From the NCBI RefSeq assembly GCF_947492405.1, contig NZ_CANLMP010000001.1:806001-870000 (forward strand): a stretch of 64,000 nucleotides of DNA, given 5' to 3'. The notes beneath the pieces are model-generated. The model did no database searches. It saw only the letters and a program-made list of their open reading frames with translations, and was not told the DNA's origin. Positions 44,872-53,386 of this stretch are shown piece by piece. The first letter of the stretch is position 1. The number at the start of each line of letters is the position of its first letter. This DNA comes from an uncultured Aquimarina sp. Its GTDB lineage: Bacteria; Bacteroidota; Bacteroidia; Flavobacteriales; Flavobacteriaceae. The position numbers and the translations under genes are program-made.

Positions 44872-45190
44872 GCCTCTTTCTTATGAAATGTGCAACTATT
44901 AATCCTGCAGCTCCAAAAATTAAAATAGTACCCCATACCAGTAGATCCATAGTGTCTTCTGATATTTTAAAGGTGGTAAAAATGGAGGAAATAAATAATC
45001 CGATCCCAAGACCAAATACAATACAACCGGCATCTAAATATTTCAATTTGTTGTTTATATGATCTTGATATACTCCTTTTTCTATGAGAGCTATTTTAAT
45101 TAAATAGGTGTAACGTGCAATAATAAATACAATAAGGACTGCTGCGATTATAATTCCTATAAATACGAATACTTCGTTTAAATTTTCCAT
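44861..45190 (-). CDS. DUF6249-like small membrane protein
   Basis: A 109-residue protein with three hydrophobic segments (VFIGIIIAAVLIVFIIARY, AGCIVFGLGIGLFISSIF, LVWGTILIFGAAGLIVAHFI) and a short helical loop (ALIEKGVYQDHI). The layout fits the DUF6249 family commonly found next to ECF sigma genes in Flavobacteria. The gene begins 10 bp after the serine hydrolase stop and overlaps the sigma factor gene. Confidence 0.7.
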   Translation of the reverse strand: MENLNEVFVFIGIIIAAVLIVFIIARYTYLIKIALIEKGVYQDHINNKLKYLDAGCIVFGLGIGLFISSIFTTFKISEDTMDLLVWGTILIFGAAGLIVAHFIRKRLEK

Positions 45191-45200
45191 ATATTTTATC

Positions 45201-46313
45201 TTAAAAATGTTCTCCTAAAAGTTTTTCTATTGTTTCCAGTAAAGGAAATAAATTATCTGAGTTTCCAAACATGACAAAGCCATATTTCTGGTCTGGAATA
45301 AACATTGCATAGGCTTGAAAATCATGATTATTACCTGTATGTAAGTGCATAAGACCATTTGCAGTAGGCTTTTGTGCGAAACCAAGCCCCCAACCCGTTT
45401 GACCTGTTTCTTGTAGTAATTCATTATCCGATTTAAAATGATTATGCTCTCGCAACATTTCATCTCGTGTAGTTGTTTTAATATTTTTTGGATTCATCAT
45501 CTCTATTAAAAATAGCGCATAATCTTCTGCATCCGAGTGTAAACTAAAACCAGGTCCGACTTTTTTAAATTTATTTATTTCAGGATTCGTTTTCCCTTTC
45601 ATATGACCATTTGCTACATCTTTATTATAAGCATTATTCCAGGTATAAATACTTCTATCCATACCTATGGGATGTGCAGCTTCTTTCAGAAATAAAGAAT
45701 CTAATTTACTTCCCCATCCTATACCTAATTTGGTACCAAACGCTGCTCCCAAATGTTGATACGCTTCTCCCGAATATGAAAAATCAGTTCCTGGTTTAAA
45801 TTTGATCTCTATCGGCTTTCCCTTTACCCAATTAGGAATACCAGTACCATGAGATAAAATAATTCTTGGAGTTAGTGTTTTATAGTCTTCAAAGGAGTCT
45901 TTATGAATAACACCTTCCGGAAATATTGACTTTAAATAAGGATATATCGGTTTATCCAAATCCAATTGTCCGTTTTCCATCATTTTCATTAAGAAATAGG
46001 CGAAAAGAGGTTTTGAAAGGGATGCTGCTTCAAAAATAGTTTTTTTTGTGACGGGTTTCTTTGTTTTAAGATTAGCAAATCCAAATGTGTTATGATATAC
46101 AATATCTTCCTCATTAACTATGGCAATAGAAAGTCCGGGTAATTTTATGGAATCCATTGCTTTTTTGATATGCATATCTAATGTAACAATATCTATTTCT
46201 CTTCCATCTGGTACCCTTATCGTTTTATAGCTTTTTTGTCCAAAAGACGTTGGTAAGGATATTAAATAAAAAATCAATATCCATAGTTGTACTGTTCGTT
46301 TTGATAAAATCAT
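45201..46313 (-). CDS. Secreted serine hydrolase (class C beta-lactamase-like), active site intact
   Basis: A 370-residue protein with signal peptide (WILIFYLISLPTSFGQ). All class C-type motifs are present: S-x-x-K in EAASLSKPLFA, Y-x-G in FSYSGEAYQHL, and the H-T-G motif in LHTGNNHDF. It is therefore expected to be an active DD-peptidase/esterase-type hydrolase acting in the periplasm, unlike the two homologues at 12.7-15.8 kb. It heads an operon with a DUF6249 membrane protein, an ECF sigma factor and a putative anti-sigma factor. That context suggests a cell-wall or envelope-linked regulatory role. Confidence 0.88.
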   Translation of the reverse strand: MILSKRTVQLWILIFYLISLPTSFGQKSYKTIRVPDGREIDIVTLDMHIKKAMDSIKLPGLSIAIVNEEDIVYHNTFGFANLKTKKPVTKKTIFEAASLSKPLFAYFLMKMMENGQLDLDKPIYPYLKSIFPEGVIHKDSFEDYKTLTPRIILSHGTGIPNWVKGKPIEIKFKPGTDFSYSGEAYQHLGAAFGTKLGIGWGSKLDSLFLKEAAHPIGMDRSIYTWNNAYNKDVANGHMKGKTNPEINKFKKVGPGFSLHSDAEDYALFLIEMMNPKNIKTTTRDEMLREHNHFKSDNELLQETGQTGWGLGFAQKPTANGLMHLHTGNNHDFQAYAMFIPDQKYGFVMFGNSDNLFPLLETIEKLLGEHF

Positions 46314-46627
46314 TTTGATTAATTTAAAATGTGATTATTTTTTTGATTGTGAATTCACATTTATTAGACAAAATGAATTTCAAAAAGGTTACAAAATTGT
46401 TTTTAAGCTAATTATTATATAAAAAATACAGACAAAATTAATAAGATAATTTAATCTCCATTTTTTCAAAATATTGATACAAATCATCATCCAACTGACA
46501 TAATAAATGGTTATTACTTAGCCTTGATATGGTCTTCCCTTTAATTCATAAAAAATCTAAAATAATTTCGATTTGCTGTTAAAATTTAAGTTAATTTTAA
46601 AATAATTAACCATTTAAATTAACACAA
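46314..46627. other. Divergent intergenic region
   Basis: 314 bp between the serine hydrolase (minus) and the T9SS protein (plus). It is very AT-rich. A weak -7-like TAATTTCG at 46563-46570 precedes the plus gene, but no matching TTG is found at the right distance. Nothing else is recognised. Confidence 0.4.
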
Positions 46628-49600
46628 ATGAAATTAAAACTCGTATTACTCACGGGGTTTGTTATGGGCTGTTTTATGACTCAAGCACAACAAACTGGAA
46701 CAAAAGCATTTTATCACGGAAAAGTATCTTCTGTAGAATATGTTTCCTCAATTGCATCAAGGCCCAATGATCTTATTGCTCCTGATAACTCAGTTCGGGA
46801 AGCAAAGGATAAAAGATCATTAGGTAATCAAATTATTTCTGGCAAAGATCCTCAAACAGAAAATGATTATTTTTTCAGAAATAAAAATGCGATGGAGCAA
46901 AGTGTTCAAAGAGCTCCTGCTAGTTTAGTTTTTGATACATATTCTTCGAATTCTCAACCTACAGATCCTTCTATCGCAGTAGGACCTAATCACGTAGTAG
47001 TTGTTTACAACACTGGATTTATGATCTATGACAAATCTGGTAATCAATTAGTTGGACAAACCTCTCCTAACCCTGCAATTTTCCCTTCAGGTGGTTGTTG
47101 TGATCTTACAGCCTCCTATGACAATGCAGCAGATAGATGGGTACTTTCATTTTTAGGGTCAGGTGCTCAAGTAGCTGTTTCTGATGGACCTAACCCTGTA
47201 ACTTCTGGATGGTATGTTTATAACATTTCGGGAATACAAGATTATCAAAAACTATCTGTTTGGAGTGATGGATATTACATTACCGAAAATACCGGCGGAA
47301 CTAATAAATTATGGGCGTTAGAAAGAGATGCTATGTTAGCTGGAGATCCAAATGCACAAATTCTTGGTTTTAATCTTCCAGGAATAGTTACTAGTGGTTT
47401 TTTTAGTCCTCAAGCTCTAAATGTTACTGATGGAAATTTACCTGCTCCAGGTGGAGCAACGATCGTTTATTTACAAGATAACGCTTGGAATGGTGTATCT
47501 GTAGATCATATTAAGGTATGGACAGCCGACGTAAATTGGAATAATCCTGGAAGCTCTACAGTTTCTAGTCCACAAGAAATTGTTACTACACCTTTTATTA
47601 GTGTTTTTGATGGAGGAAGTTTTGTTAATTTATCACAGCCAGGAGGAGGTACATCTATTGACGCATTGCAAGCAACAATTATGAATCAAGCTCAATTTAG
47701 AAAGTTTGCCACTCATAATTCTGCTGTATTCAATTTTGTAGTAGATACTGATGCTAGTTCTGGAGAGCTTGCAGGAATACGTTGGTATGAATTTAGGCAA
47801 AGTGGTGATAATCAACCCTGGTCTTTATATCAGGAAGGAACGTATACAGCACCAGATGGAAGACATGCCTGGCATGCAAGTTTAGCCATGGATGGGCAAG
47901 GAAATATCGGAATGGGATATACTTCTATGTCTGGTCCTACTACTCCATCAACAGTAAGAGTAAGTTCTTACTTTACTGGTAGATTAAGTTCTGATCCTTT
48001 AGGAACTATGACAACTGCAGAAGAACTTATTGCGAATGGAACTGGTAATATTCCTGGGACACGATATGGAGATTATAGTAAAATTGATGTAGATCCATCA
48101 GATGATTCTTCTTTTTGGTTTATTAATGAGTACGTAAGAAACGGAAGAAGAGGTGTTGTTGGTAAATTCCAAATAGAAGCAGGTGTTCCTGACACGCAGG
48201 CACCTTCGGATCCAACAAACTTAGCTGCTAGTAATATAACATCTAGTGGAGCCACTCTTAATTGGACCGCTTCTACCGATAATGTAGGAGTAGCGAGATA
48301 TACAATTTCTATTGGTGGTAGTGTAGTAGGAACTTCTACAACAACTAACTTTGATGTTACAGGACTATCTCCTTTAACATCATATACTGCTTCTGTTAGT
48401 GCAGAAGATGCAGCTGGAAATGTTTCAGGAAACGCAACTACCTCATTTACTACTATAGATGGTAGTACCACTGTTTATTGTGATTCTGCAAGTACCAATG
48501 TTAATGATGAGTTTATTAGTAATGTTCAATTGAATACAATTAACAATGCTTCTGGAGCACAATTTTATTCAGATTTCAGTTCAATTTCTACTGATTTAAA
48601 TGAAGGACAAACATATACAATTACCGTTACTCCTACTTGGACTGGTACTATATACGCAGAAGGATATGCTGTTTGGATTGATTATAATAATAATGGAGAT
48701 TTTGATGATGCAGGAGAGCTTGTTTGGTCAAAATCACCATCTACGGATACTCCTAATAGTGGATCATTTACAGTTCCAAGTGGAACTTCTGAAACCTCAG
48801 TTAGAATGAGAGTTTCTATGAAATACAATGCAATTCCTACTTCTTGTGAAACGTTTACCTATGGTGAAGTAGAAGACTATACCGTTAATTTAGGTACAAA
48901 TGGCGGCGGCGGAACTCCTGGTGAAATTGCAGCTTACTATTTTGAAACAGGATTTGAAGGCTGGATAGATGGAGGAAGCGACTGTGCTCGTATCAACAAT
49001 AGCGCACGAGCATTCGAAGGAGATTTTTCGATTAGACTTCGTGATAATAGCGCTTCATCAAATGCAGTGTCACCTATACTTGATCTAACAGGAAATACAC
49101 AAGTATCTATTGAGTTTCACACTTTTGCGAATGCAATGGAAAATGGAGAAGATTATTTTATTGAGTTTTTTAATGGTTCTTCTTATGAAGTGATTGGACA
49201 ATATGTAACAGGAACAGATTTTACTAACGGATCTTTCTTTACAGATACTATTGTTCTGGATTCTGGAACTTATAATTTTAATGCGAACAATAGATTTCGT
49301 ATACGTTGTGATGCTAGTGTAAATAATGATCAGGTTTATTTTGATCAAATTATTATTAGTGGTGATAATGCAAGAAGTACTACTCCGGCAAATGAAGAAG
49401 ATACGGACGAAATCGCAGAAGTAGTATCGTTCACAAGAATAGCAAATAAGAGTATCCAATTGTATCCTATTCCTGCAACTTCAACATTAAATATTGAAAT
49501 TAATGAAGGGAAATTTGATGAGATTATTATGATTTCTTCAAATGGTACTATTGTGAAAAAGATAAATCCAAAGAAATCTTCTTTTGGAGTTGATATTTCT

Positions 49601-49684
49601 CAATTCGCTGATGGATTGTATTTTGTTAGGTTTACTAATTCTGACGGATTAGCAATTACAAAAAGATTCATTGTTAGGAAGTAA
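46628..49684 (+). CDS. Large T9SS-exported multidomain protein (propeller-like + FN3 + GEVED)
   Basis: A 1018-residue secreted protein with signal peptide MKLKLVLLTGFVMGCFMTQAQ. Residues about 95-510 are a beta-propeller-like domain of unknown function (DPSIAVGPNHVVVVYNTG, CDLTASYDNAADRWVLSFLG, ISVFDGGSFVNL, ASLAMDGQGNIGMGY). Next are a fibronectin type III domain (about 518-610; APSDPTNLAASNITSSGATLNW), a GEVED domain (about 615-755; VWIDYNNNGDFDDAGELVW ... YGEVEDYTV), and a MAM/CBM-like beta-sandwich (about 770-920). It ends in a T9SS sorting domain (LYPIPATSTLNIE ... DGLYFVRF). No catalytic residues are apparent; it is likely an adhesin or surface-binding protein. A strong terminator follows. 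Confidence 0.82.
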   Translation: MKLKLVLLTGFVMGCFMTQAQQTGTKAFYHGKVSSVEYVSSIASRPNDLIAPDNSVREAKDKRSLGNQIISGKDPQTENDYFFRNKNAMEQSVQRAPASLVFDTYSSNSQPTDPSIAVGPNHVVVVYNTGFMIYDKSGNQLVGQTSPNPAIFPSGGCCDLTASYDNAADRWVLSFLGSGAQVAVSDGPNPVTSGWYVYNISGIQDYQKLSVWSDGYYITENTGGTNKLWALERDAMLAGDPNAQILGFNLPGIVTSGFFSPQALNVTDGNLPAPGGATIVYLQDNAWNGVSVDHIKVWTADVNWNNPGSSTVSSPQEIVTTPFISVFDGGSFVNLSQPGGGTSIDALQATIMNQAQFRKFATHNSAVFNFVVDTDASSGELAGIRWYEFRQSGDNQPWSLYQEGTYTAPDGRHAWHASLAMDGQGNIGMGYTSMSGPTTPSTVRVSSYFTGRLSSDPLGTMTTAEELIANGTGNIPGTRYGDYSKIDVDPSDDSSFWFINEYVRNGRRGVVGKFQIEAGVPDTQAPSDPTNLAASNITSSGATLNWTASTDNVGVARYTISIGGSVVGTSTTTNFDVTGLSPLTSYTASVSAEDAAGNVSGNATTSFTTIDGSTTVYCDSASTNVNDEFISNVQLNTINNASGAQFYSDFSSISTDLNEGQTYTITVTPTWTGTIYAEGYAVWIDYNNNGDFDDAGELVWSKSPSTDTPNSGSFTVPSGTSETSVRMRVSMKYNAIPTSCETFTYGEVEDYTVNLGTNGGGGTPGEIAAYYFETGFEGWIDGGSDCARINNSARAFEGDFSIRLRDNSASSNAVSPILDLTGNTQVSIEFHTFANAMENGEDYFIEFFNGSSYEVIGQYVTGTDFTNGSFFTDTIVLDSGTYNFNANNRFRIRCDASVNNDQVYFDQIIISGDNARSTTPANEEDTDEIAEVVSFTRIANKSIQLYPIPATSTLNIEINEGKFDEIIMISSNGTIVKKINPKKSSFGVDISQFADGLYFVRFTNSDGLAITKRFIVRK

Positions 49685-49715
49685 CTAAAACTTTTATGAG
49701 CCAATAAGTAGAAGA

Positions 49716-49749
49716 AAAAGGCTGTCGATCAAAATGACGACAGCCTTTT
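49716..49749 (+). terminator. Rho-independent terminator
   Basis: Perfect 12-bp stem AAAAGGCTGTCG / CGACAGCCTTTT with a 10-nt loop, just after the T9SS protein gene. It may also serve the convergent phospholipase gene. Confidence 0.88.
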
Positions 49750-49790
49750 ATATATTTTACACTAAAATTTCTAAAATAATAGAATATAAA

Positions 49791-50687
49791 TTATCTCCAT
49801 TGCAGAAGAGATAAACCAATTCCGAAAGTTGTTTGATTATGATTGTAATCTATTAAACTTTCACCATATCCGTGAAATATTTGAGCATGAACCTGTAGTT
49901 GCCCTAAGATTTCAACTGCATAATCGAGTCGTATACTCCCTCTATTTTTACTTCCGCCTCGTAATGAATGTTTAGCCAGGATACTTATATCATGCTTTCC
50001 TTTAGAAAAAGTAGCTAAAAACTCTGTTCTACCAACAAAGTTTTCTATTCCAGGATTGTTATCTTCTATTGTATCCTCTGGTAATCGCCACCAAGGTCTT
50101 AACATAAAACTCCAAGAAGGGTTTTCCCATCCGAACTGCATTATAATTCGATTCCAACTTCTTGATAAAGGATTTGATCTTCCATTACTTTGATGATTTA
50201 TGCCAATACCTGCTAAAACCCCTTTGAACCCTAAAATCTTATAAGGAGTAGGAAAAACCAACATAACTTCTGGTTCATAATTAGTTTCTCTAAATGGTCT
50301 CGAAATATTAGCACTATATAATTGCCAACGTGAAGATTGCGTATACCCTATCCAGAGATCACCTCCTATTTTTTTTCCAAATAAATTTCTAACTGCTCTG
50401 GTCTTAAAACTTAATTGAAATTTTAATTCTGTATCAGAAAAATCAGAAGATTCTTCTACTGTATTAAGAGGATTAGCACTTGTTGGAAAATTATTTATGT
50501 CTGTTGTATAGTTAGCTAATAAAAAATATACAGGCTTATAAGGTTCAATTTTAAATTGTTTTATACTATCTCCTCGCTTTATTTTCCATCTTTTGGATAA
50601 ATTTCCTTCAGAGCCCTCAATAATATTTTGGCAGTAGCTAAAAGAAAATGTGAGAAAAAATAAAATTATAGTGATTAATACTTTCAT
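49791..50687 (-). CDS. pldA: Outer-membrane phospholipase A1 (OMPLA)
   Basis: The ATG at 50687 (MKVLITIILFFLTFSFSYCQ) gives a clean signal peptide; the longer frame from 50753 does not. The 298-residue product is a PldA-type 12-strand barrel. The active site reads H165-Q-S167-N-G-R-S (INHQSNGRSNPLSRSWNR), with N179 as the third catalytic residue. It hydrolyses outer-membrane phospholipids when dimerised with calcium. It ends with the typical last strand FGIGLSLLQWR. The gene is monocistronic. Confidence 0.9.
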   Translation of the reverse strand: MKVLITIILFFLTFSFSYCQNIIEGSEGNLSKRWKIKRGDSIKQFKIEPYKPVYFLLANYTTDINNFPTSANPLNTVEESSDFSDTELKFQLSFKTRAVRNLFGKKIGGDLWIGYTQSSRWQLYSANISRPFRETNYEPEVMLVFPTPYKILGFKGVLAGIGINHQSNGRSNPLSRSWNRIIMQFGWENPSWSFMLRPWWRLPEDTIEDNNPGIENFVGRTEFLATFSKGKHDISILAKHSLRGGSKNRGSIRLDYAVEILGQLQVHAQIFHGYGESLIDYNHNQTTFGIGLSLLQWR

Positions 50688-50773
50688 AAACGTTTTATAT
50701 ATTCCAAAATTCACATATAATACTAAAAAGAGTATTACTAAGTGGTTTTTCACTAAACTTAATCAGAGACAAA

Positions 50774-50804
50774 AAAACCAGTAAAAAGAAGTTTTACTGG
50801 TTTT
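50774..50804 (-). terminator. Rho-independent terminator of the oligopeptidase gene
   Basis: Perfect 13-bp stem AAAACCAGTAAAA / TTTTACTGGTTTT with a 5-nt loop. On the minus strand it ends in a seven-base T run, directly after the S9 peptidase stop. Confidence 0.88.
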
Positions 50805-50824
50805 AGTATGTTTCTTTAAATGAA

Positions 50825-53005
50825 TTATTTTTTTATTCCTTCTAAATCAAGCATAAATGCATAATTAAGAGCTGTTCTCTTATATCGTTCGAAACGACCT
50901 GATGCACCGCCATGACCTGTTTCCATATCACAATCCATAATTAATAGATTATCGTCAGTTTTTAGTTCTCTAAGTTTTGCAATCCATTTTGCCGGTTCCC
51001 AATACTGAACTTGGCTATCCCAATAGCCTGTAGTAATTAATATATTTGGATATGCTTTTGCTGCTACATTATCATAGGGCGAATATGATTTCATATAGTC
51101 ATAATATTCCTTGTTTTTAGGATTACCCCATTCATCAAATTCGAATGTTGTTAATGGTATGGTTTCATCCATCATAGTCGATACGACATCTACAAATGGT
51201 ACTGCAGCTACTACTCCATTCCAAAGCTCAGGTTTCATATTTAGTACAGCTCCCATTAACAATCCACCAGCACTTCCTCCTAATGCATACATATGATCAG
51301 AGCTTGAGTATCCTTCTTTTACCAAAAAATCTCCAACATCAATGAAATCAGTAAATGTATTCTTCTTTTTTAATAATTTACCATCTTCATACCAATACCG
51401 TCCCATTTCCTGTCCTCCTCTAATATGAGCCATTGCGAATACAAAACCACGATCTAGTAAACTAAGTCTAGTTGAACTAAAATAAGGTTCAGTACTGCTC
51501 CCATATGAACCATAGGAATATAACAATAATGGTGTATTTGCATTTTTCTGTGTTCCTTTCTTATACACTAAAGATATAGGCACTTTTACTCCATCTCTTG
51601 CTGTTGCATATAAACGTTCTGAAACATAATTCTCTTTAGAAAAGTTAGCATCTAGTACTTCTTGTTCTTTTAAAACTGTTTGTTCCTTAGTATCCATATT
51701 ATAATCGATGGTACTATTAGGAGTTGTTAAGGATGTATAACCATACCGCAAAATATTAGTATCAAAATCCATATTAACACTTGTCCTAGAGAAATAAGCA
51801 GGGTCATTAAATGAAATATAATGATCATCTGATCCCTCCCATTTTCTAACTCTTATTGTACTTAGACCATTTTTTCGCTCACTTAATACTAAATGATTTT
51901 TAAAAGCGGTAAAATCTTGTAGTAAAACATCTTCTCTGTGCGGTATGACATCTACCCAGTTTTCTTTAGTAGTGGCACTCAAAGGTGTTTTTACTAATTT
52001 AAAATTCTTAGCATTTAGATTTGTGTTAATATAAAAATGATCCCCAAAATGAGCTACATTATACTCTAAATCTCTTTCTCTTGGCTGGATTATTTTCCAA
52101 GTGCCATTAGGAGTATCTGCATCTAAATATCTATATTCCGTAGATAACGTTTGGGAACTTCCACTAATAATATATTTATCAGATCTGGATTTATAAACAA
52201 ACGTACTAAATGTATCATCTTCTTCATTGAATATTAATTCGTCTTGAGACTGATCTGTTCCTAATATATGTTTGTAAATTTTATTTGCTCTTAAAGTAAC
52301 TGAATCCTTAGAGGTATAAAAAACGGTTTTATCATCATTGGCCCAAGCTACACTTCCTGTGGTATTTACCAATTTATCAGAAAGTTTTTCGTTAGTCACT
52401 AAATCCTTAAAATAAATAGTATATCTACGTCTAGACACAGTATCAACTCCATATGAAAGTATTTTATTATTAGCACTAACTGACATTCCACCCAAAGCAA
52501 AATAAGCAAATCCTTTAGCCATTTCCGGGCCATTAAGCATAATCTCCTCTTTCGCATTTTCTTCTAGATTCTTACGACAATACAACGCATAATCCATTCC
52601 CTTTTCAAATCTTGTGTAATATGAGTATCCATTATCATTATAAGGAACAGATGAGTCATCTTTCTTGATACGTCCTACAATTTCATCGAATAATGTTTTT
52701 TGTAGACTATCAGTATGTTTCATAGCAGCATCTTTATAATCATTTTCTGCATTTAGATAGTCCAGTACATCTTGGGTTTGTACATCAGGAGTTTCCGAAT
52801 TTTTCTGTTCGTCACTTAGACGCATCCAGAAATAATTATCGATACGAGTATCACCATGTGCTTTTAATTCCTCTGCTATTTTCTTAGCAATCGGAGCGTC
52901 TAATGATTGGTGAGGTCTTGATTCTTGTTTTTCTTCTGTAGCAGTATTACAAGCTATAAAGAATGCAGGTAAAACTAGAAGTAGATTGATGATTTTAGTT
53001 TTCAT
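50825..53005 (-). CDS. ptrB: S9-family prolyl-oligopeptidase-type peptidase (oligopeptidase B-like) lipoprotein
   Basis: The ATG at 53005 (MKTKIINLLLVLPAFFIAC) gives a lipoprotein signal; the longer frame from 53044 is unlikely. The 726-residue product has an N-terminal beta-propeller and a C-terminal alpha/beta hydrolase domain. The triad is S578 (LGGSAGGLL), D663 (GYWDSQVQYWEPAKW) and H698 (ETGHGGASGRF), all as in oligopeptidase B, which cleaves short peptides after basic residues. Oligopeptidase B is usually cytosolic; the lipoprotein form here would work in the periplasm or at the surface, as is common in Bacteroidetes. Confidence 0.93.
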   Translation of the reverse strand: MKTKIINLLLVLPAFFIACNTATEEKQESRPHQSLDAPIAKKIAEELKAHGDTRIDNYFWMRLSDEQKNSETPDVQTQDVLDYLNAENDYKDAAMKHTDSLQKTLFDEIVGRIKKDDSSVPYNDNGYSYYTRFEKGMDYALYCRKNLEENAKEEIMLNGPEMAKGFAYFALGGMSVSANNKILSYGVDTVSRRRYTIYFKDLVTNEKLSDKLVNTTGSVAWANDDKTVFYTSKDSVTLRANKIYKHILGTDQSQDELIFNEEDDTFSTFVYKSRSDKYIISGSSQTLSTEYRYLDADTPNGTWKIIQPRERDLEYNVAHFGDHFYINTNLNAKNFKLVKTPLSATTKENWVDVIPHREDVLLQDFTAFKNHLVLSERKNGLSTIRVRKWEGSDDHYISFNDPAYFSRTSVNMDFDTNILRYGYTSLTTPNSTIDYNMDTKEQTVLKEQEVLDANFSKENYVSERLYATARDGVKVPISLVYKKGTQKNANTPLLLYSYGSYGSSTEPYFSSTRLSLLDRGFVFAMAHIRGGQEMGRYWYEDGKLLKKKNTFTDFIDVGDFLVKEGYSSSDHMYALGGSAGGLLMGAVLNMKPELWNGVVAAVPFVDVVSTMMDETIPLTTFEFDEWGNPKNKEYYDYMKSYSPYDNVAAKAYPNILITTGYWDSQVQYWEPAKWIAKLRELKTDDNLLIMDCDMETGHGGASGRFERYKRTALNYAFMLDLEGIKK

Positions 53006-53220
53006 ATATAATAGTATGATTAAATGATAAAAGTGAATATTCAAATCATAACATATAATTTGAATTTCATGATTTAAAAATACTAGTATTCTACAACAAC
53101 TAGCAATTAATTTAACTTAAAAAAATGAATATTTTATCCTAATTCCGGATAATACTATAAATCATAAACGAATTCTAAACTAATCTCTACGAATTCTAGA
53201 GATCAAATGATCCCTTATAA

Positions 53221-53250
53221 TTGTATACTACTTTTACTTTTATAAAATTG
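53221..53250 (+). promoter_or_regulatory. Candidate promoter of the beta-helix/CBM6/PA14 gene
   Basis: TTG at 53221-53223, a 19-nt spacer and TAAAATTG at 53243-53250, one mismatch from the Bacteroidetes -7 box TAnnTTTG. The -7 box overlaps the first half of the palindrome at 53246-53261, so a bound repressor would block initiation. The leader would be about 130 nt. Confidence 0.5.
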
Positions 53251-53261
53251 GTTGACCAATT
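53246..53261. promoter_or_regulatory. Operator-like palindrome AATTGGTTGACCAATT, copy 2
   Basis: Identical over 16 bp to the sequence at 20844-20859, and in both cases upstream of a T9SS beta-helix + CBM6 gene. It overlaps a candidate -7 promoter box. An exact 16-bp match in two unrelated intergenic regions is unlikely by chance. Confidence 0.65.
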
Positions 53262-53386
53262 ATTTTCAACCCCAATTTTATACAATCATGTTTTAAAAAT
53301 CAAAAATGTATTCCGTTTAACCAAATTGACATAAATATTCCTCTTAATGTGAATCAGATATGTCTAAAAATTAATACTATTTAATT

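Larger units (their letters stand above)
53006..53386. other. Divergent intergenic region with operator
   Basis: 381 bp between the oligopeptidase (minus) and the T9SS beta-helix gene (plus). It contains the candidate promoter and the 16-bp palindrome listed separately, and a TTAACCAA half-site near 53317-53324. Nothing else is recognised. Confidence 0.5.
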
